A stretch of 64,000 bases of DNA from Utricularia gibba. Its lineage: Eukaryota > Streptophyta > Magnoliopsida > Lamiales > Lentibulariaceae. The stretch spans positions 248,001 to 312,000 of the forward strand of contig NEEC01000009.1 of the NCBI GenBank assembly GCA_002189035.1, given 5' to 3'. Made by a program: the position numbers and the translations under genes. Shown here one piece after another: positions 21,401 to 34,018 of this stretch; within the stretch, counting starts at the first letter, position 1; each line of letters opens with the position of its first letter. The notes below the pieces were generated by a model. The model saw nothing but the letters and a program-made list of their open reading frames with translations. It was not told where the DNA came from and did not search any database.

Positions 21401-24081
21401 TGGAAATGCATGCTAATAAAATGCCGGAGGAAGTGCCAAGCAAATTATTACCTGATTCTGATGATTCTTCAAAGAAACCAGAAACTAACGAGGGAATTGG
21501 CCCCAAGGGACACTACTCAGAAACCAAAGACTTTGAGGAAAACGGCAATTTGTCCTTGAACTCGGGAAATTCTTTGCATGGAACAAAAACATCAGACTCA
21601 AGTGCAGGAAATGGGATTGTTGAGCCATCTCAAAAGAACAGAGCCTTTAGGATTAGTGCACAAGAGGTAAAGGCTATCTCTTTACATCCCTCCATGTGTA
21701 TATTTTGTATTATGCCATTACATGTGCTCTATTTCTGTCTAAACTCCAAATGTATATTTCGGTTGCATTTGAATAGGACTTTCTGGAGCTGGATGATGAA
21801 ACACCGGATCCTTCATCTATATCATTAACTGAAAAGCCTGAAAGGGAAGAATCATTTGCAACAGTAAATAAGGTTATGCAGTCCAAAGAGGCCAATCATA
21901 TGAAAACTGAATCTCATACAGATTTGGCTCTCTCTAAAGGCATTGATGCAAGCAAGGCGCATGAATCCATTACTCCCAGCGTCTCAGGAACTGGAGAAAG
22001 TGGTTTAGTTGGTTTTCTGGATGTGGGGACTCCAACAGACACTTCACAGTCAGAGGCTACTCCCGTCTCTATTGAGAGGTCAAAGGAAGCAAATGGTCCA
22101 AGTCAAGCATTCAGCTTTAGCTCGAAAGTGGATGAAGCTTTCCCTCCTTTGCCTTATTCAACCAAAGAATCAGAACCAACCCTGGAATGCCCAAGCAGGT
22201 TGTCAATGCTAGGTCTTTTTATCTCTCTTCTCATCAGTCAATTTTGATTTTATTGTTCAGGCATACCTTTTTTTGTCTTTTCTATTAGCATTTTTAATTT
22301 TTGCCTTTATTTGAAAATCCTTGCATGGTTGCCTTGGGAATCTATTCTCAATTCTTTAATATGCAGCACTCAGAGTTCGATATGAGAAATTTTCAGAGTT
22401 CCGACCAGTTGGACTTCCTTGGAAACAATTTAACTTGTCAGCCTAGTGGAATCAGAATCGTGCTTTTATGTTTAAATTCTCCTGTATTCTTCTAGAATGT
22501 GACATCTCATTATTTTAATTATTAAGTTTACTGCAATTTTTTTTTTGTTCAATTTGTGGCTAAAAGACCGATATTTTTTTATGCAGTTTGATAACCACTC
22601 TTCCTTTGCCTGGTTTGCTGGAGAAAAACCCGGAGGTGGAACATGTGAGCCATGCAAGGGTGGGAGATGCAAATGGGATTTTTGGCACTAAAACTGCTCC
22701 CAATCCATCACCATTTTTTCTTCCACCATCGGTTGGTGCAGCTTTTTCCAGTGACGCGGCTGAAAAATCAGTAGGAACTGGTGTCCTGAATTCCTCAATA
22801 ACAAGTGGGGCCAATGTTGTATCGTCTGGTGCGCCAACTTCCTTTGGTGACATTATATCTGTTCCAACCGCAAATTCTTCAAGGTTGTCTGAAAATCTTC
22901 TGGAAGTTTCAGAACAACCAACCACATCAGTTTCTGTAACAGCAGATTATAGCCCCAAGGCTGAGACACACGAAAGTTTTGATGGCCGAAGTGAGCCACC
23001 TCCTGCAACTGCGCCTGAACCTGCTTCTGGACTTTTTTCTAATTTCAGCCAGTCATCTCATCTGAAGGGTTCTATCTTTGGTGATCCCTATAAGAATCCT
23101 TTATCAGGCGATGGGACTTTTGCCAACAAGGGCAGTATGTTTGCCTCAAGTGCATCTACTCATGACACATCTGCACATGTCCCTGGTAGTTCACAAGCAT
23201 CTGCTACTCCCCAGGAAGATGGGAATATTGCTACTAAAAATGGAACAGAAGCCAGTTTTGGTCTGAGCTCTTCTTCAACAGCCAGTATTGGCCTACAAAC
23301 TGGCGGAACTACACCAGTTTTTACCTTTGGTTCTTCTTCTAGCATAACAGCATTGGGCGTTGATAAGATTACACAAAGTTCAAGCTTTTCTTCGGGCTCT
23401 TCGGATTTTGCATCACTCAATGCTTCTGGTTCTTTCAGTAGTGGCAGCCCAAGTATTTTTGGTGTATATGGTTGGTCCTCTGCATCCTCGTCGGCTGCAA
23501 TCAACTCTGTTACCTCCAGCAGCACCTCTTCAAATATCTTTGCTTCCAGTTGGAAAAATCAAAGTCCTGTATTTGCTTTTGGTGCATCTTCCACGCCGTC
23601 TGGCCCTGTGAATTTTTCTACCTCTGTTTTTAGTTCATCTACCACTGCCTCATCAAGCTCACACTTTTCATTTACCCCAACCTCTACTTCAATTCCTTCT
23701 TCATCATCTTTGCCCTTTTCGCAGCCTGTATTTGGCAAATCCATACCCACTGGTCTTAACAGTTCATCTGGGAATACCGATCAAATGAATGCAGAAGATA
23801 GCATGGCTGAGGATCCAATGCAGTCATCTGCACCTGCCTTCCCTGTATTTGGTCAATCATCTGCCCCCCTATCAGCCTCTCCTTCTCTCTTTGGATCAAA
23901 TGCTCCATCACAGCCTAACCCGTTCTTCTCTTTTGGACAACAAAGTCAAGCTACTCCACAGGCCTCGGGGAGTCTTGAGTTCAATGCATCTGGTAGTGCC
24001 TTCTCAATGGGCAGTGGTGGCCCTGACAAGTCCAGGAGAACCGTGAGGGTTAGTAAAATAAGAAACAGAAAGAAGCCATGA
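18462..24081 (+). CDS. NUP1: Plant FG nucleoporin NUP1/NUP136 (nuclear basket)
   Basis: The exons are 18,462-18,744, 19,103-19,149, 19,681-19,796, 20,086-20,278, 20,449-20,732, 20,805-20,894, 20,977-21,666, 21,777-22,198 and 22,587-24,081, about 1,206 residues. The N-terminus (GGKFRRKAFRRQATPYDRPP, then GGWLAKIFVDPARKLL) is the basic, amphipathic region that anchors the plant protein. The middle carries PADIAKAYMGTRASK, RTPYSRGN, SLKRRISVLDDELGSIGP, SEVATKILQQLEKLSPKEK and ISAQEDFLELDDETPDPSS. The last exon is rich in Ser/Gly with many FG-type repeats (VFTFGSS, VFAFGASS, VFGQSS, PFFSFGQQ). It ends in the basic tail RVSKIRNRKKP. It takes part in mRNA export, protein import and nuclear shape. 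The intron from 20,279 to 20,448 has GT and AG ends but leaves exon 5 one base out of frame, so that junction is uncertain. Confidence 0.92.
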
Positions 24082-26154
24082 AGTGTTGTTCTCCTACACT
24101 GTTGACATCGGACGAGACGGATCGGCATTGTTGTACAATTGAAACATGTCATTCATTCTATTTGTGATCTGCTGAGATAACGGAGGATGCATGAGCTTGG
24201 GCGCCTTCCAGGAAAAAGGTGCCGTCCTGTTTGCTTCTGTGAACCCAAATTTTGATACCCGGACAGCTGTTAGACTGTGTAACGAATCATCTTCCTCGTC
24301 CCCTCTTACCCCCAAGAATTGTTGCAGTGTGCTGAGCAGTTCTGTTCATGTTGTGGCTTGTCATTTGTATGAAAGAATACAGAGACCGCTTCACGATATA
24401 GCATCCGTTAATCTATTTGTTTTTGTCCATCCTATAGAGCCTTGAGGGGTGTCTCTTGTAACCTGCAAGCACCGTCACGAGGCTGCCCCTTGAAGTGTAT
24501 ACTCCTTCAGCAGGCCAACTTCACACGGATATTTCCCCAAGGTACTCGAACTTTAGATGCAAAAAGTTGTGTTTTTTCCCTGGGGGCCTTTTTTGGAACT
24601 TAACAGATAGATAAGGTGTTCCCAAGTAGGGGTATGAAATCTGGTGTATCTACTGGCAAATAGTTTCTGGGTGTCTGTTGTTCAGCTTCATTTTTTACAA
24701 GTTGGCCGTTAAACCGACTGCTTCTGTGATGCGGTATAGAAATGGGAACGAGTAACCGTTTAGAATATGTCAAGTGTTGGCCTTTCGGGATCATTAATAT
24801 TTGTGTGGTGTTGTGTTTGTTTTTGCCAACTGGTGCATTGGTATTTAAAAACCGAGGAAATTGGGTTGGGTGCTCCAGAAGGTCAATATTTTCGATTTGG
24901 CGGAACGTGGGGGGGTGGTGCGTAGGTCTTCCGGAAAATCATGAACAATTAATGGACATTTTTCGTGTTGAATATTCAAAGTCATGAAATTCTTCTTGTG
25001 ATCTTCCTTTCTGGTCAAAAAACCATCAATAGAAACCCGAAAGGATTTGGATTTGGATTTGATGAGGCGCCCGCCCGCCCGCCAGAATGTTGGAACTTTA
25101 CATGGACCACCCCCTTTCCCTTCCCCTTCCCCTTCTCCTTTTCCCTTTGCTGGTGAGGTGGTGATCAAGCAGAACACTTCAGAACGCAAGTTGCTTGTGA
25201 AAGAGAGATGTCATTCATTCTCATCACATCACATGTGCTTGATGTATATGAATTTTGCATAATCCCCTCTTTACTCAGCTCATATTAAATAGAAAATATT
25301 AACTAATATATCAAATGGAATAAGATTCATGAAAAAAAAAAGTTTACATTAGAAAAATAGTAAGAGCCCAATTGTTTTTTTTTATCTAAAATATAAATTT
25401 CATATTAATTAAAAAATATATTTCATCCAGTTTCATCAAGTAATATGTAAATAAAATAAGAAAACACATGAAAAAAAAAAAGCGAGAATGAAATTGAATG
25501 ATGGTGAATAATGAGGAGGGAGCCAAAAATAACAACGTTTTCCCTCTCCAAAAACTTTCAACTTTAATGCTCTTTCTGGGTCAGCAAGCATTGTGTGCAC
25601 GTGCATCAGCCCACCTTTTCAGAGATGGTCTTCTCTACAATTCCTCCATCCCAAGCTATGAAAATGAAGCAACAAGAACGCACAAGATTCGCCATCTTGC
25701 TTACCATGCAGGACTTCAATCCGTGTTTAGATTGTGCACTTAGAATAATCATAAAATAAAGAACTGAGTGAGTAAAAAAATATCATTATATAAAAAATGG
25801 ATCCGGATGCTCAGGCTACCACGTCAGCATCCAGTCAGGAAACTTGCCTTTGGGCGTCAGCTTCATCATACGCAACTTGCAACCTGCGCATGAAGGAAAC
25901 CATTGACTTCCAGGAGGGGAATTGAATTATAAATTTGCAACTTGTTTCCACTGCAATTGAATGTGAAGCGCAGACCAGGGCCCCTAAGATCCTTCGTAAG
26001 AATGGATCTTCCATCCTCTTTATGACTTTGTTGCCCTCCATCCCTTTCATACACATATATTCGGCTCTCCCCCCTGCAAGAGTTGTTGAAAAAGCTCAAC
26101 CTTTTCAACCCCTTTTGTCCGTTGGGTTGGGTTGGGTTCATATTCAGGAGGAGA
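24082..26154. other. Intergenic DNA between NUP1 and the NT-C2 gene
   Basis: No gene recognised. It includes the NUP1 3' flank (to about 24,450), a CT-rich run at 25,112-25,147 and an AT-rich stretch at 25,260-25,500. An 81-codon ORF at 25,498-25,743 has no recognisable content. The final 350 bases look like the leader and promoter of the next gene and include three tandem TTGGG units at 26,122-26,138. Confidence 0.6.
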
Positions 26155-28498
26155 ATGGTTGTCAGCTTGATGAAATGGATGCCTTGGCAGCCCCTGCCCT
26201 CGAAGAAGTATGAGGTGAGGATCACGGTTCATCGGCTGATCGGCCTCCAGGAACTGTTGCAACAGCTGCAGGAGGATTCCAGTTTCTCGGTTGAGATTAA
26301 GTGGAAGGGATCGAAGGGTAAAGCTTTGCGCTCTTTGAGGAGGGCCAGCCAGAGGAGGAATTTGACAAGGCAAGAATTGATGAAGCAGGATGGAATTGTC
26401 TCCTGGGATGAAGATTTTCGCTGTCTTTGCAAGTTTTCGCCTTGGAAAGACAATCTGTTTCATCCATGGGAGGTCTCCTTCACAGTATTCCCAGTGAGTG
26501 TTCATTATAGATGATCTTCATCCCTTTTTTTTTTGTTTTGCATGGTGATGATTCAAGTTCATGATCCATGTGTCTTCTTGAACCAGGGGCTGAGCGAAGA
26601 AAATGACACCAGCTTCCCTATTTTCCCATCTGTATCATTGAATCTTGCAGATTTCACCGTCTCATCGAACCAATACAATAAGGAGATCAGCCTTCCTCTG
26701 GTAACAACTGGCACCAGCAGTACAATTTCACTCCATGTAAGCAGTCAAGTTTTGAAGTGGTATTTTTTTTCTTTTTCTGTTTTCATCATCTGTAGCATGC
26801 CCTTATCTCAGGTATCGGTAGCTCTTCTTGAACTCAGAAGCTCTGCATACCCGACACCCCAGCGAGTTTTGTCTCAACAAAGATATCCCTCTCATAATAA
26901 AAGAGAGACTGCAACCACAAAAGATCCCTCAAACCATCGACTGAGTCCTATTAGAATGGATATCTTTAGAGGATTGTCGGCCTTGAGACCTAAAAAGAGT
27001 CTTGATGAAGACAGCAGCGACAGTCGAAGCTCCGATACCCAGTTAGATGGGTCACTGGATTCTGGATCATTTAATGATGCTGATGAAAGTGAATCTGATT
27101 CTAGCTTCAGAAAAACATTTAACTATGGCACCATAGCCTACACTAACCAAGCGGGGGCCTCGAGCAGCAGTGAGGATGAGGACTGGATCTACTATACGGA
27201 TCGGCCAACTAACCAAAGAAGTGTATATCATGGTGATGCAAGAGCAGCAGTACCAGTTTCACATCCAGCTCAGAAAAAATCGAAGCTCCGGTACCTTCCA
27301 TGGGGTAAAAGGAAAGCATCCTCACCTGAATATAAAGGAGAGCCTCTGTTGAAGAAGTACTATGGAGAGGATGGTGGAGACGACATCGATTTTGACCGGA
27401 GGCAAGTGAAACAGAGCATGTCCATGGTATGATTTTCTAACTCATCCTCATCATATGATATGCGTGTGCCATGGCTGTTGTAATAAACATGTAGTAATGC
27501 TGCAGGATCGAAAGAATACAGAGAACCTGGTAGCTGAGCAGCTCTCTGAATTTGGAAAAGATAACTTCGCAGTTGGTACCTGGGAACATAAGGAGATCAC
27601 CAGCAGAGACGGACTTTTAAAGTTGAAAACACAGGTGTTCTTTGCTTCCATTGATCAGAGAAGCGAACGTGTAGCTGGTGAAAGTGCCTGTACAACACTG
27701 GTTGCCGTTATAGCTGACTGGTTTCACACAAACCCGAAAGGAGAAACGCCTATCAAGTCGCAGCTAGATACCTTGATACGTGAAGGTTCACAGGAATGGA
27801 GAAAACTGTGTGAACAGGAAACATATGCAGAAAGATTTCCAGACAGACATTTTGATCTCGAGACAGTTATTGATGCGAAAATCCGTCCAATTTCTGTCAT
27901 CCCTGATAAATCTTTTGTGGGGTTTTTCCACCCTGAAGGGATAGAACATCAGCAACTTCATCTGCTACATGGCGCCATGAGCTTTGACAGCATCTGGGAT
28001 GAAATTCGTGAATCTGCAACTAGAATCCCACCTTCTGGTGGAGATTTGGTGTATATAATCAGCTGGAATGACCACTTCTTCCTCTTGAAAGTTGAACCAA
28101 CTGCGTATTACATCATCGACACTCTTGGTGAAAGGCTGTACGAAGGCTGTGATCAAGCCTTCATCTTGAAGTTTGATGAAAACACCGTGATAAACAGGAT
28201 TGTCAGTGAGACTCAAGATGCGGATACTGATGATCAAATGGTAGAGGAATCCAGTACAAAACACGAGAGTGAGACTTCATCATCGTCTGATGATGATGAC
28301 CAAAAGGAGATTGAAGAAGAACCCCAAGTTTGCACCGGGAAAGAATGCTGCAGAGAGTACATCAAGAGCTTCTTGGCTGCAATTCCGATCAGAGAGCTGA
28401 AGGAGGACCTGAAAAAAGGGCTGATGACATCCACACCAATTCATTACCGGCTACAGATCGAATGCCACTACACAAGTCATTGCTGGAATAATGAGTAG
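26155..28498 (+). CDS. EEIG1/EHBP1-type NT-C2 domain protein
   Basis: The exons are 26,155-26,493, 26,587-26,736, 26,812-27,426 and 27,506-28,498, all in frame, giving 698 residues. The N-terminal 165 residues form the NT-C2 fold: KKYEVRITVHRLIGL, VEIKWKGSKG, WEVSFTVFPGLSEEN and TLGxN-like SLNLADFTVSSN, ending SVALLELRS. A long Ser/Asp-rich low-complexity linker follows, with YLPWGKRKA, then a conserved plant C-terminal region: AVGTWEHKEITSRDGLLKLK, DQRSERVAGESACTTLVAVI, WRKLCEQETYAERFPDRHFD, YYIIDTLGERLYEGC. Animal relatives link membranes and the cytoskeleton; the plant proteins (Arabidopsis At2g25460 type) have no firm role known to me. The start MVVSLMKWMPW matches the family's usual opening. 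No breaks were seen. Confidence 0.88.
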
Positions 28499-29020
28499 AA
28501 TGCCACTTCACAAGCCCATGATGCGCAGCTACGACTAGATACAAGATGCAACGATGCAGGGGACTAATTGAAGGATATCGAATGTTCATGGTGGGGATAC
28601 AAGAATACAACTACGAATTCTAAGATAAGTGCCCATGCATCATACATAGAACCTGAGAAATAACAAACAAAGTGTCAACTATGACTTCCAAATATTTTTG
28701 TATTGCTAAAGCAGTGTTTCTGCAGAGGTGGAACATTTCTGGTTACACATACAAAAAAAGAGATTGAAAACTCAGTTGCCTTCTAAAAGATGTTTCCTTC
28801 AGTCACATCATTATTAAAAAAAAAAAGAACAGTCCATTCTTCACCACTATAACAGTAATTTTGCACCAGAAGGAGCCCAACCTTGCCTCGGCAGGTGCAA
28901 ATGATCAGATCATCATTGTATTGACATTCAGGCGCAGTTACTGAAAATTGAAATCTATATCATCGACAATTAATATGTAATACCGATCAAACACCAAACC
29001 CTTGGAAGTTTTACAAACAA
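28499..29020. other. Intergenic DNA between the convergent NT-C2 and PIG-A genes
   Basis: No gene. It holds the 3' flanks of both neighbours, whose transcripts converge here. It includes an A12 run near 28,815. Confidence 0.6.
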
Positions 29021-31375
29021 TCATTCCAATCCGCTAGCTGTCTGAGTTGATGAACCATATGTTCCATATTCTGTATTATCTCCACAGCAACGGTTAGTAA
29101 GATCTACGTCAGGTACAACTTCAATATCGCTATCAGCCTTTCAGGATTTGTCCATGCATTTGACACAAATACGCATATAAGTAAAGGACAGAGCTTGTTC
29201 TCGGTTTTCGTTTTTTCTAATATTTTTTGAAGTTCGCGCAAACTCTACTATTTAATAAAAGAACTCCTGAATTCACAATTCAAATCAGAATTACAAATAA
29301 ACAACCTCATGGAGTTGTTTGACAGAGCATACCTGCCATAAATGTAAGAGGCGACACAGCAAAAAATTAATTATCATCACCAAGCAAAATAGCTTGCCTG
29401 CCCATGTACCGCAAGAAAGATACCTAGAACATGTAAAAAATGCGATTTGAGCCAGAAAGGAAGATAGCCATCAATGCCCTGAAGCTAGTTCATCAATTTC
29501 GGAAAGTGAATTATGGGTGACTGTTGCAACAAGAAACCGTTATTAGAACATGACACAGAATCTTTCATGCAGATGAATTGAGTCAGACCTAGGCAGGCGC
29601 GACAGAAGATTTTGATTGGAGCAGCTCAGAGCATGGTTATAAACAATCTCCGTCCTTTTTGCAACATCATGCCAGCTGTATAATTTTTTCATCTGTCAAG
29701 GATAGATTTCACAGTTTAAAAACATATGTTTTGACTGATGTAAAAATAACTTGTCAACCTTTTAAATAAGTCAGGAATGTTTCAAAAAAAAAAAATCATG
29801 TCTCTGGTTAATTAAGCATCACAAAGCTCACACGGTTATGCATGGTATGTGGGTCAATCTGAGGAAGCAGCTCTATTGCTTTAATGATTGCTTGTACCAT
29901 GTCCCTAGGATCTGGTTCTGCAAGGACGATCATATCATCTGGAAGAACCTACATGACTCTTCTGAAATGAGATACAAGATACTGAAACTGTATGGTGGAG
30001 CTCGCAGCACTGTGGAACTTGCTGTCAAGCTCACAAGATACAACAGCTAAGAGTGAAATAGACAGTGATACCTCTGGAACACCTCCCACGCGTGTACTGA
30101 CTGTTAGTAAGCCACAACTTGCTGCCTCTAAGATGGCTATACAAAATGCTTCTGTTAAAGAACTATAAAAAAAAACAACAGAGAGGATCAAATTATGCAT
30201 ACAGCTTTCCCCTGAAAAAAAAAGTGGCTCCGGAGAAATAGAGAATGATGAGCTGAGACCAAAACGTATCCAACATGAAATAAGTAAAAATAAAAAAAAT
30301 CACCTATTTAAAAATATATGTCCAGTAACCAGCACAGACCGTACTTTAGAATGAGGAACAGCACCCAACATTTCAACTCGATCTTGAAGAGAGTTCTTTT
30401 CCCGCATCTCTTCCAGTTTCACTCTTTTTGTCCCATCTCCACCAATAACAAAACGTACCTAAGACAAAAACAAGGGAGAAACCATATCTAACCTGAAACA
30501 AGAGGTTGTGGGACGTAATTTCAATACTTTTAAAAAGATATACTAACATTGGGTTGCAACCTGCAAACTTCAGGGATAACTTCAACAAGTAGATCTACCC
30601 CTTTTCTATAAACCAACCTACTTATCACGACAATAACTATCTCTTGGAGACTAACTCGCTGAACAGCAGGTTTGAACATAGCCGTATCCACAGCATTTGG
30701 AATAACAAAAACCTTTTCAGGAGGCAGCCCGGATCTCAGAACTGTGTTTTCTTTACTTGTATGAGAAACACAAATAGCTTGGCTCACATCAGCCAGTGTG
30801 AACTGCAAGACCTTATTCATATGAATACTTCCCACATCAGCAAAACCATAAAGGGAATGATCAGTAAACACAACTTTGTAACCCATGGTCCGTGCATGCA
30901 TCAGCGCTTCATGACAGAGGGTTGAGAAGGCTTGGTGTCCATGGACTATCGATATCCTTTCTCGAATAAGTATTGTTCTTACAATTGACAATGTCCCATA
31001 AAAAGTAGGCAACGTGTTTTGCATAAGAAAGGGCTTCCATGGAACATAGTACACTTTCAATCCACCGGTCATATACCTCACTCCCGAACGGTTTCCGTAA
31101 GCATGCGTCATAACAACTACCTAATAAGCCAAGAAAGGCGAAATTCATGTTAAAACGCACAACCAATCATCCGTCAGAAATGTCTGGTATTCACTTCTCT
31201 TATATGCAAAGCATCATCAACACAATTAACCAAAACTTGTGAATATTTCACTAACCTTGTGTCCAAGCTCTATCAAGCATTGAGACAAGTAGTATATATG
31301 ATTTTCTACGCCACCAAAATTTGGATAGAAAAAATCAGATGCCATTAAAATTCTGTGCTTTCCTTGTTTGCTCAT
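29021..31375 (-). CDS. PIGA: Phosphatidylinositol N-acetylglucosaminyltransferase catalytic subunit (PIG-A)
   Basis: The exons are 31,256-31,375, 30,548-31,120, 30,304-30,458, 30,072-30,162, 29,832-29,948, 29,589-29,692, 29,333-29,423 and 29,021-29,137, giving 455 residues, all phases consistent. This is the catalytic subunit of GPI-GlcNAc transferase, which starts GPI-anchor synthesis on the cytosolic face of the ER. The N-terminal Rossmann half has [20 protein letters not shown] and [20 protein letters not shown]. The GT4 half has [24 protein letters not shown] and the E-x7-E motif [10 protein letters not shown] single membrane anchor ([18 protein letters not shown]) lies near the C-terminus. 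Arabidopsis SETH2 is the likely orthologue, needed for pollen tube growth. It is divergent from uricase, 443 bases apart. Confidence 0.95.
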
Positions 31376-31818
31376 TGGATCTCAGCCTAAAAACCCCTGT
31401 ACGATCAAGAAATGCAGAAATATTGCATTCCCAATTTGCGGCAGTTCCGCATCAGCCATTGCCGCCGAACTTCACAGGGAAGTCTTTTTTTATTATTTTA
31501 AGAAATTAAAAAAAGAAAAGCTGGAAATAGATTCTGGATGGCCCATAATTAGGTCCATTATAAAGCCCAATAAAGACCCAACAGAATCTCTGCCCAGTTT
31601 ACGTGAACGAGGATATGGTCGGCCAATGAGTAGTCAGCGGGAAGACCTGGACAAGGAGCTTTTCTGTGGTTGAAGGTTATCGTGTAGAATTTGCATACTT
31701 TTTCTGCTGAAAGTGATGCATTCGTGTCAAGAAAATGATGTAAAAGTGTTCTTCATATCTTCCGTTTGTTAGATTTCGGTCTACTGAATGTTCATTGAAG
31801 AAGTGTGATCACTGGAAG
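31376..31818. promoter_or_regulatory. Shared promoter region of PIG-A and uricase
   Basis: A 443-base interval lies between opposed start codons. It contains GGCCCA (31,540-31,545) and AGCCCA (31,564-31,569), which are TGGGCC/TGGGCT site II elements on the other strand. These bind TCP-type factors and are common in plant housekeeping promoters. No clear TATA box was seen. Confidence 0.55.
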
Positions 31819-34018
31819 ATGGCAATGGATGATATGCAGCTGGAATTTAGGCATGGCAAATCTAGGGTTCGTGTTGGTCGAGTGTGGAGAGAGCCTGGAG
31901 GAAGACAGTTTTTTGTGGAATGGAATGTGAGCGTCAGCCTTCTCTCTGATTCTGCTTCCTCCTACACCCATGATGACAATTCCAATGTCGTTGCAACCGA
32001 TACGATAAAAAACACTGTAAGAACGATTGCTGTGAAACTCGAGTTTCATGGGATAAATTTTCTTGATTGTTGCCTTCAGCGAATTTATCTTTTATTCAGG
32101 TGTATGTGAAAGCTAAGGAAGCCGTGGTTCCACTTTCTGTGGAGGACTTTGCTATATTACTTGGAAAGCATTTCATATCCTTTTATTCTCAGGTGACTTG
32201 AGATTTTCATGCTGGTTTTGTCTTCTTGCACGGTAGCTTAGCAGTTTCGTGCAGATTTTTCCAATTGTACTTATTATATATGCCCCTCCTAATCGATCCT
32301 ATATTTTTCACTCTTTTGAAATAGTTCTCATGTGGAAATTTGATCGATAAAGTTCATATATGGGCTGTTTTTGACTTCTTAGTGTCCTTATTTCTGTTGG
32401 AAGTAGCCTTGCTTCTTGCTAAGCAATTTTAGAATGCACACTAGTTCTGAAACCAAGCACATCTTGTGTTGCTTTAGTCTTATCTTCTTTATTTTATTGA
32501 AATGATGAAGTTTCTTTTGCTCTCATATGTATAATAATATTGTATCTCAAACATTTGATCTGATCATTCAACCGTTAAGAAAAAATAGAAATACACCAGA
32601 AATTTTAATTGCGCATAAACTTTCTTTCCTTTCTCTACCTTTTCTAGTTCTTTCTATGCCTACATTCCAGAACTACCAAGCAAGTCTAGTCGTCGAGGTG
32701 TGGAAAACTCTCTCTATGTGTAACTTCATTTTGTTTTCTTATCTTTTTGTAGGTCACTGGAGCAGTTGTCCATATTGTTGAGAAGCCATGGGAGCGCATT
32801 AGCATAGATGGTCAACCACATCAACATGGTAACCTGATAAGACGTGTTTCAGTTTTCCACCTGGAATAACTATTTAAAAGAAATCAGATTTGCTACACTT
32901 TTAAAGTGTTCCGTGTACCCCTTTGTCCAGGTTTTAAACTTGGATCAGAGAGGCACACAACTCAAGTCACCATTAAGAAGTCCGGTGATCTGCAAATTGT
33001 ATCTGGCATTCAAGGATTGGCAGTGCTGAAGACAACCCAAGTGAGTTTCTGTTCAAGAATGCCTCCTATTATGAAGTTGAGCCATTCTCTTTTATCCTAG
33101 TTACGTATTCTTGGCGGGCATTATGCAGTTTTTAAGTTATTGATGCCTTAGATTTGCACAAAATGCTACTTCAAGTTACTCTCCTATACCATAATGGTTT
33201 GGGAATGCTACCATGTGGATGATTAAGGATGTTCCTGAAGGGTGGGTTTGCTATGCCAGGCTGCTCTAGTTACTAAAGTTTCTTTTTGAACAGTAATGGA
33301 TAGATTACAGGTCCTTTTATGTCCTCGATGCTCTTCTAAATGATATCCATTATGGCAGTCCGGGTTTGAAGACTTCTTTCGGGACAAGTACACGTTACTG
33401 CCTGAAACACGAGAGCGTATCCTGGCAACAGAAGTCACTGCATCATGGGGGTTTGTTTATCATTTATGCTGCAAAGAATTCTGTAGATGGCCTGGCGAAA
33501 TTTCAGTTTTCATGTTATACAGGTACATCTACAAGACACTTTGGAGTCTGCCTGCAGGCTCCTATTTTAGAGACAACTACGCTAACGTGAAGAAGACTCT
33601 GGTTGACACCTTCTATGGTCCTCCTGAAGGCGGAGTATACAGTCCATCTGTTCAAAGCACACTCTATCAAATGGCAAGGACCGTGCTTTCCAGGTAATGT
33701 ATTTGCACATCCCATTTGATGCTTTGTAGACATCATAGCTATCAACTCATTCCTTGTCCCAGGGTTCCTGAAGTATCATTCGTTTCGTTGAAAATGCCGA
33801 ATCTTCACTTTTTACCGGTCAACTTATCGAGCAAAGAGAATCCGAACATCGTTAAGGTTTGTGTCCCTACTAATCCCAGTATCAACACCTGCTATTTGTT
33901 TAATTTTGTTGTTGCTGTTGGAAAACCCCTTCAGTTTGGAGATGATGTGTACTTGCCAACAGACGAACCGCATGGTTCGATCGAAGCTACTCTGAGTCGC
34001 ACCCAGTCGAGGCTGTGA
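31819..34018 (+). CDS. UOX: Uricase (urate oxidase), peroxisomal
   Basis: The exons are 31,819-32,016, 32,100-32,192, 32,753-32,828, 32,931-33,040, 33,359-33,450, 33,523-33,693, 33,763-33,856 and 33,935-34,018, giving 305 residues. It oxidises urate to 5-hydroxyisourate in purine breakdown. The tandem T-fold is visible: RHGKSRVRVGRVWRE (catalytic Lys region), NVVATDTIKNTVYVKAKE (catalytic Thr), HIVEKPWERI, GIQGLAVLKTTQSGFEDF, RDKYTLLPETRERILATEV, DTFYGPPEGGVYSPSVQSTL, MPNLHFLPVNLSSKENPN (His region) and DEPHGSIEATLSR. The C-terminal SRL is a peroxisomal PTS1 signal. The start MAMDDMQLEF opens directly on the conserved domain. At the exon 5/6 join the usual W-R-Y reads W-G-Y if GT is taken at 33,451, the only odd residue seen. 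Confidence 0.96.

Noticed and set aside
22357-22466. Possible extra NUP1 exon between AG and GT sites
   Set aside because: In the phase carried over from the previous exon it hits TGA at once. The direct join from 22,198 to 22,587 is in frame.
26122-26138. TTGGG tandem units as a telomere-like tract
   Set aside because: Only three units, and the usual plant telomere unit is TTTAGGG. More likely a simple repeat in a leader.
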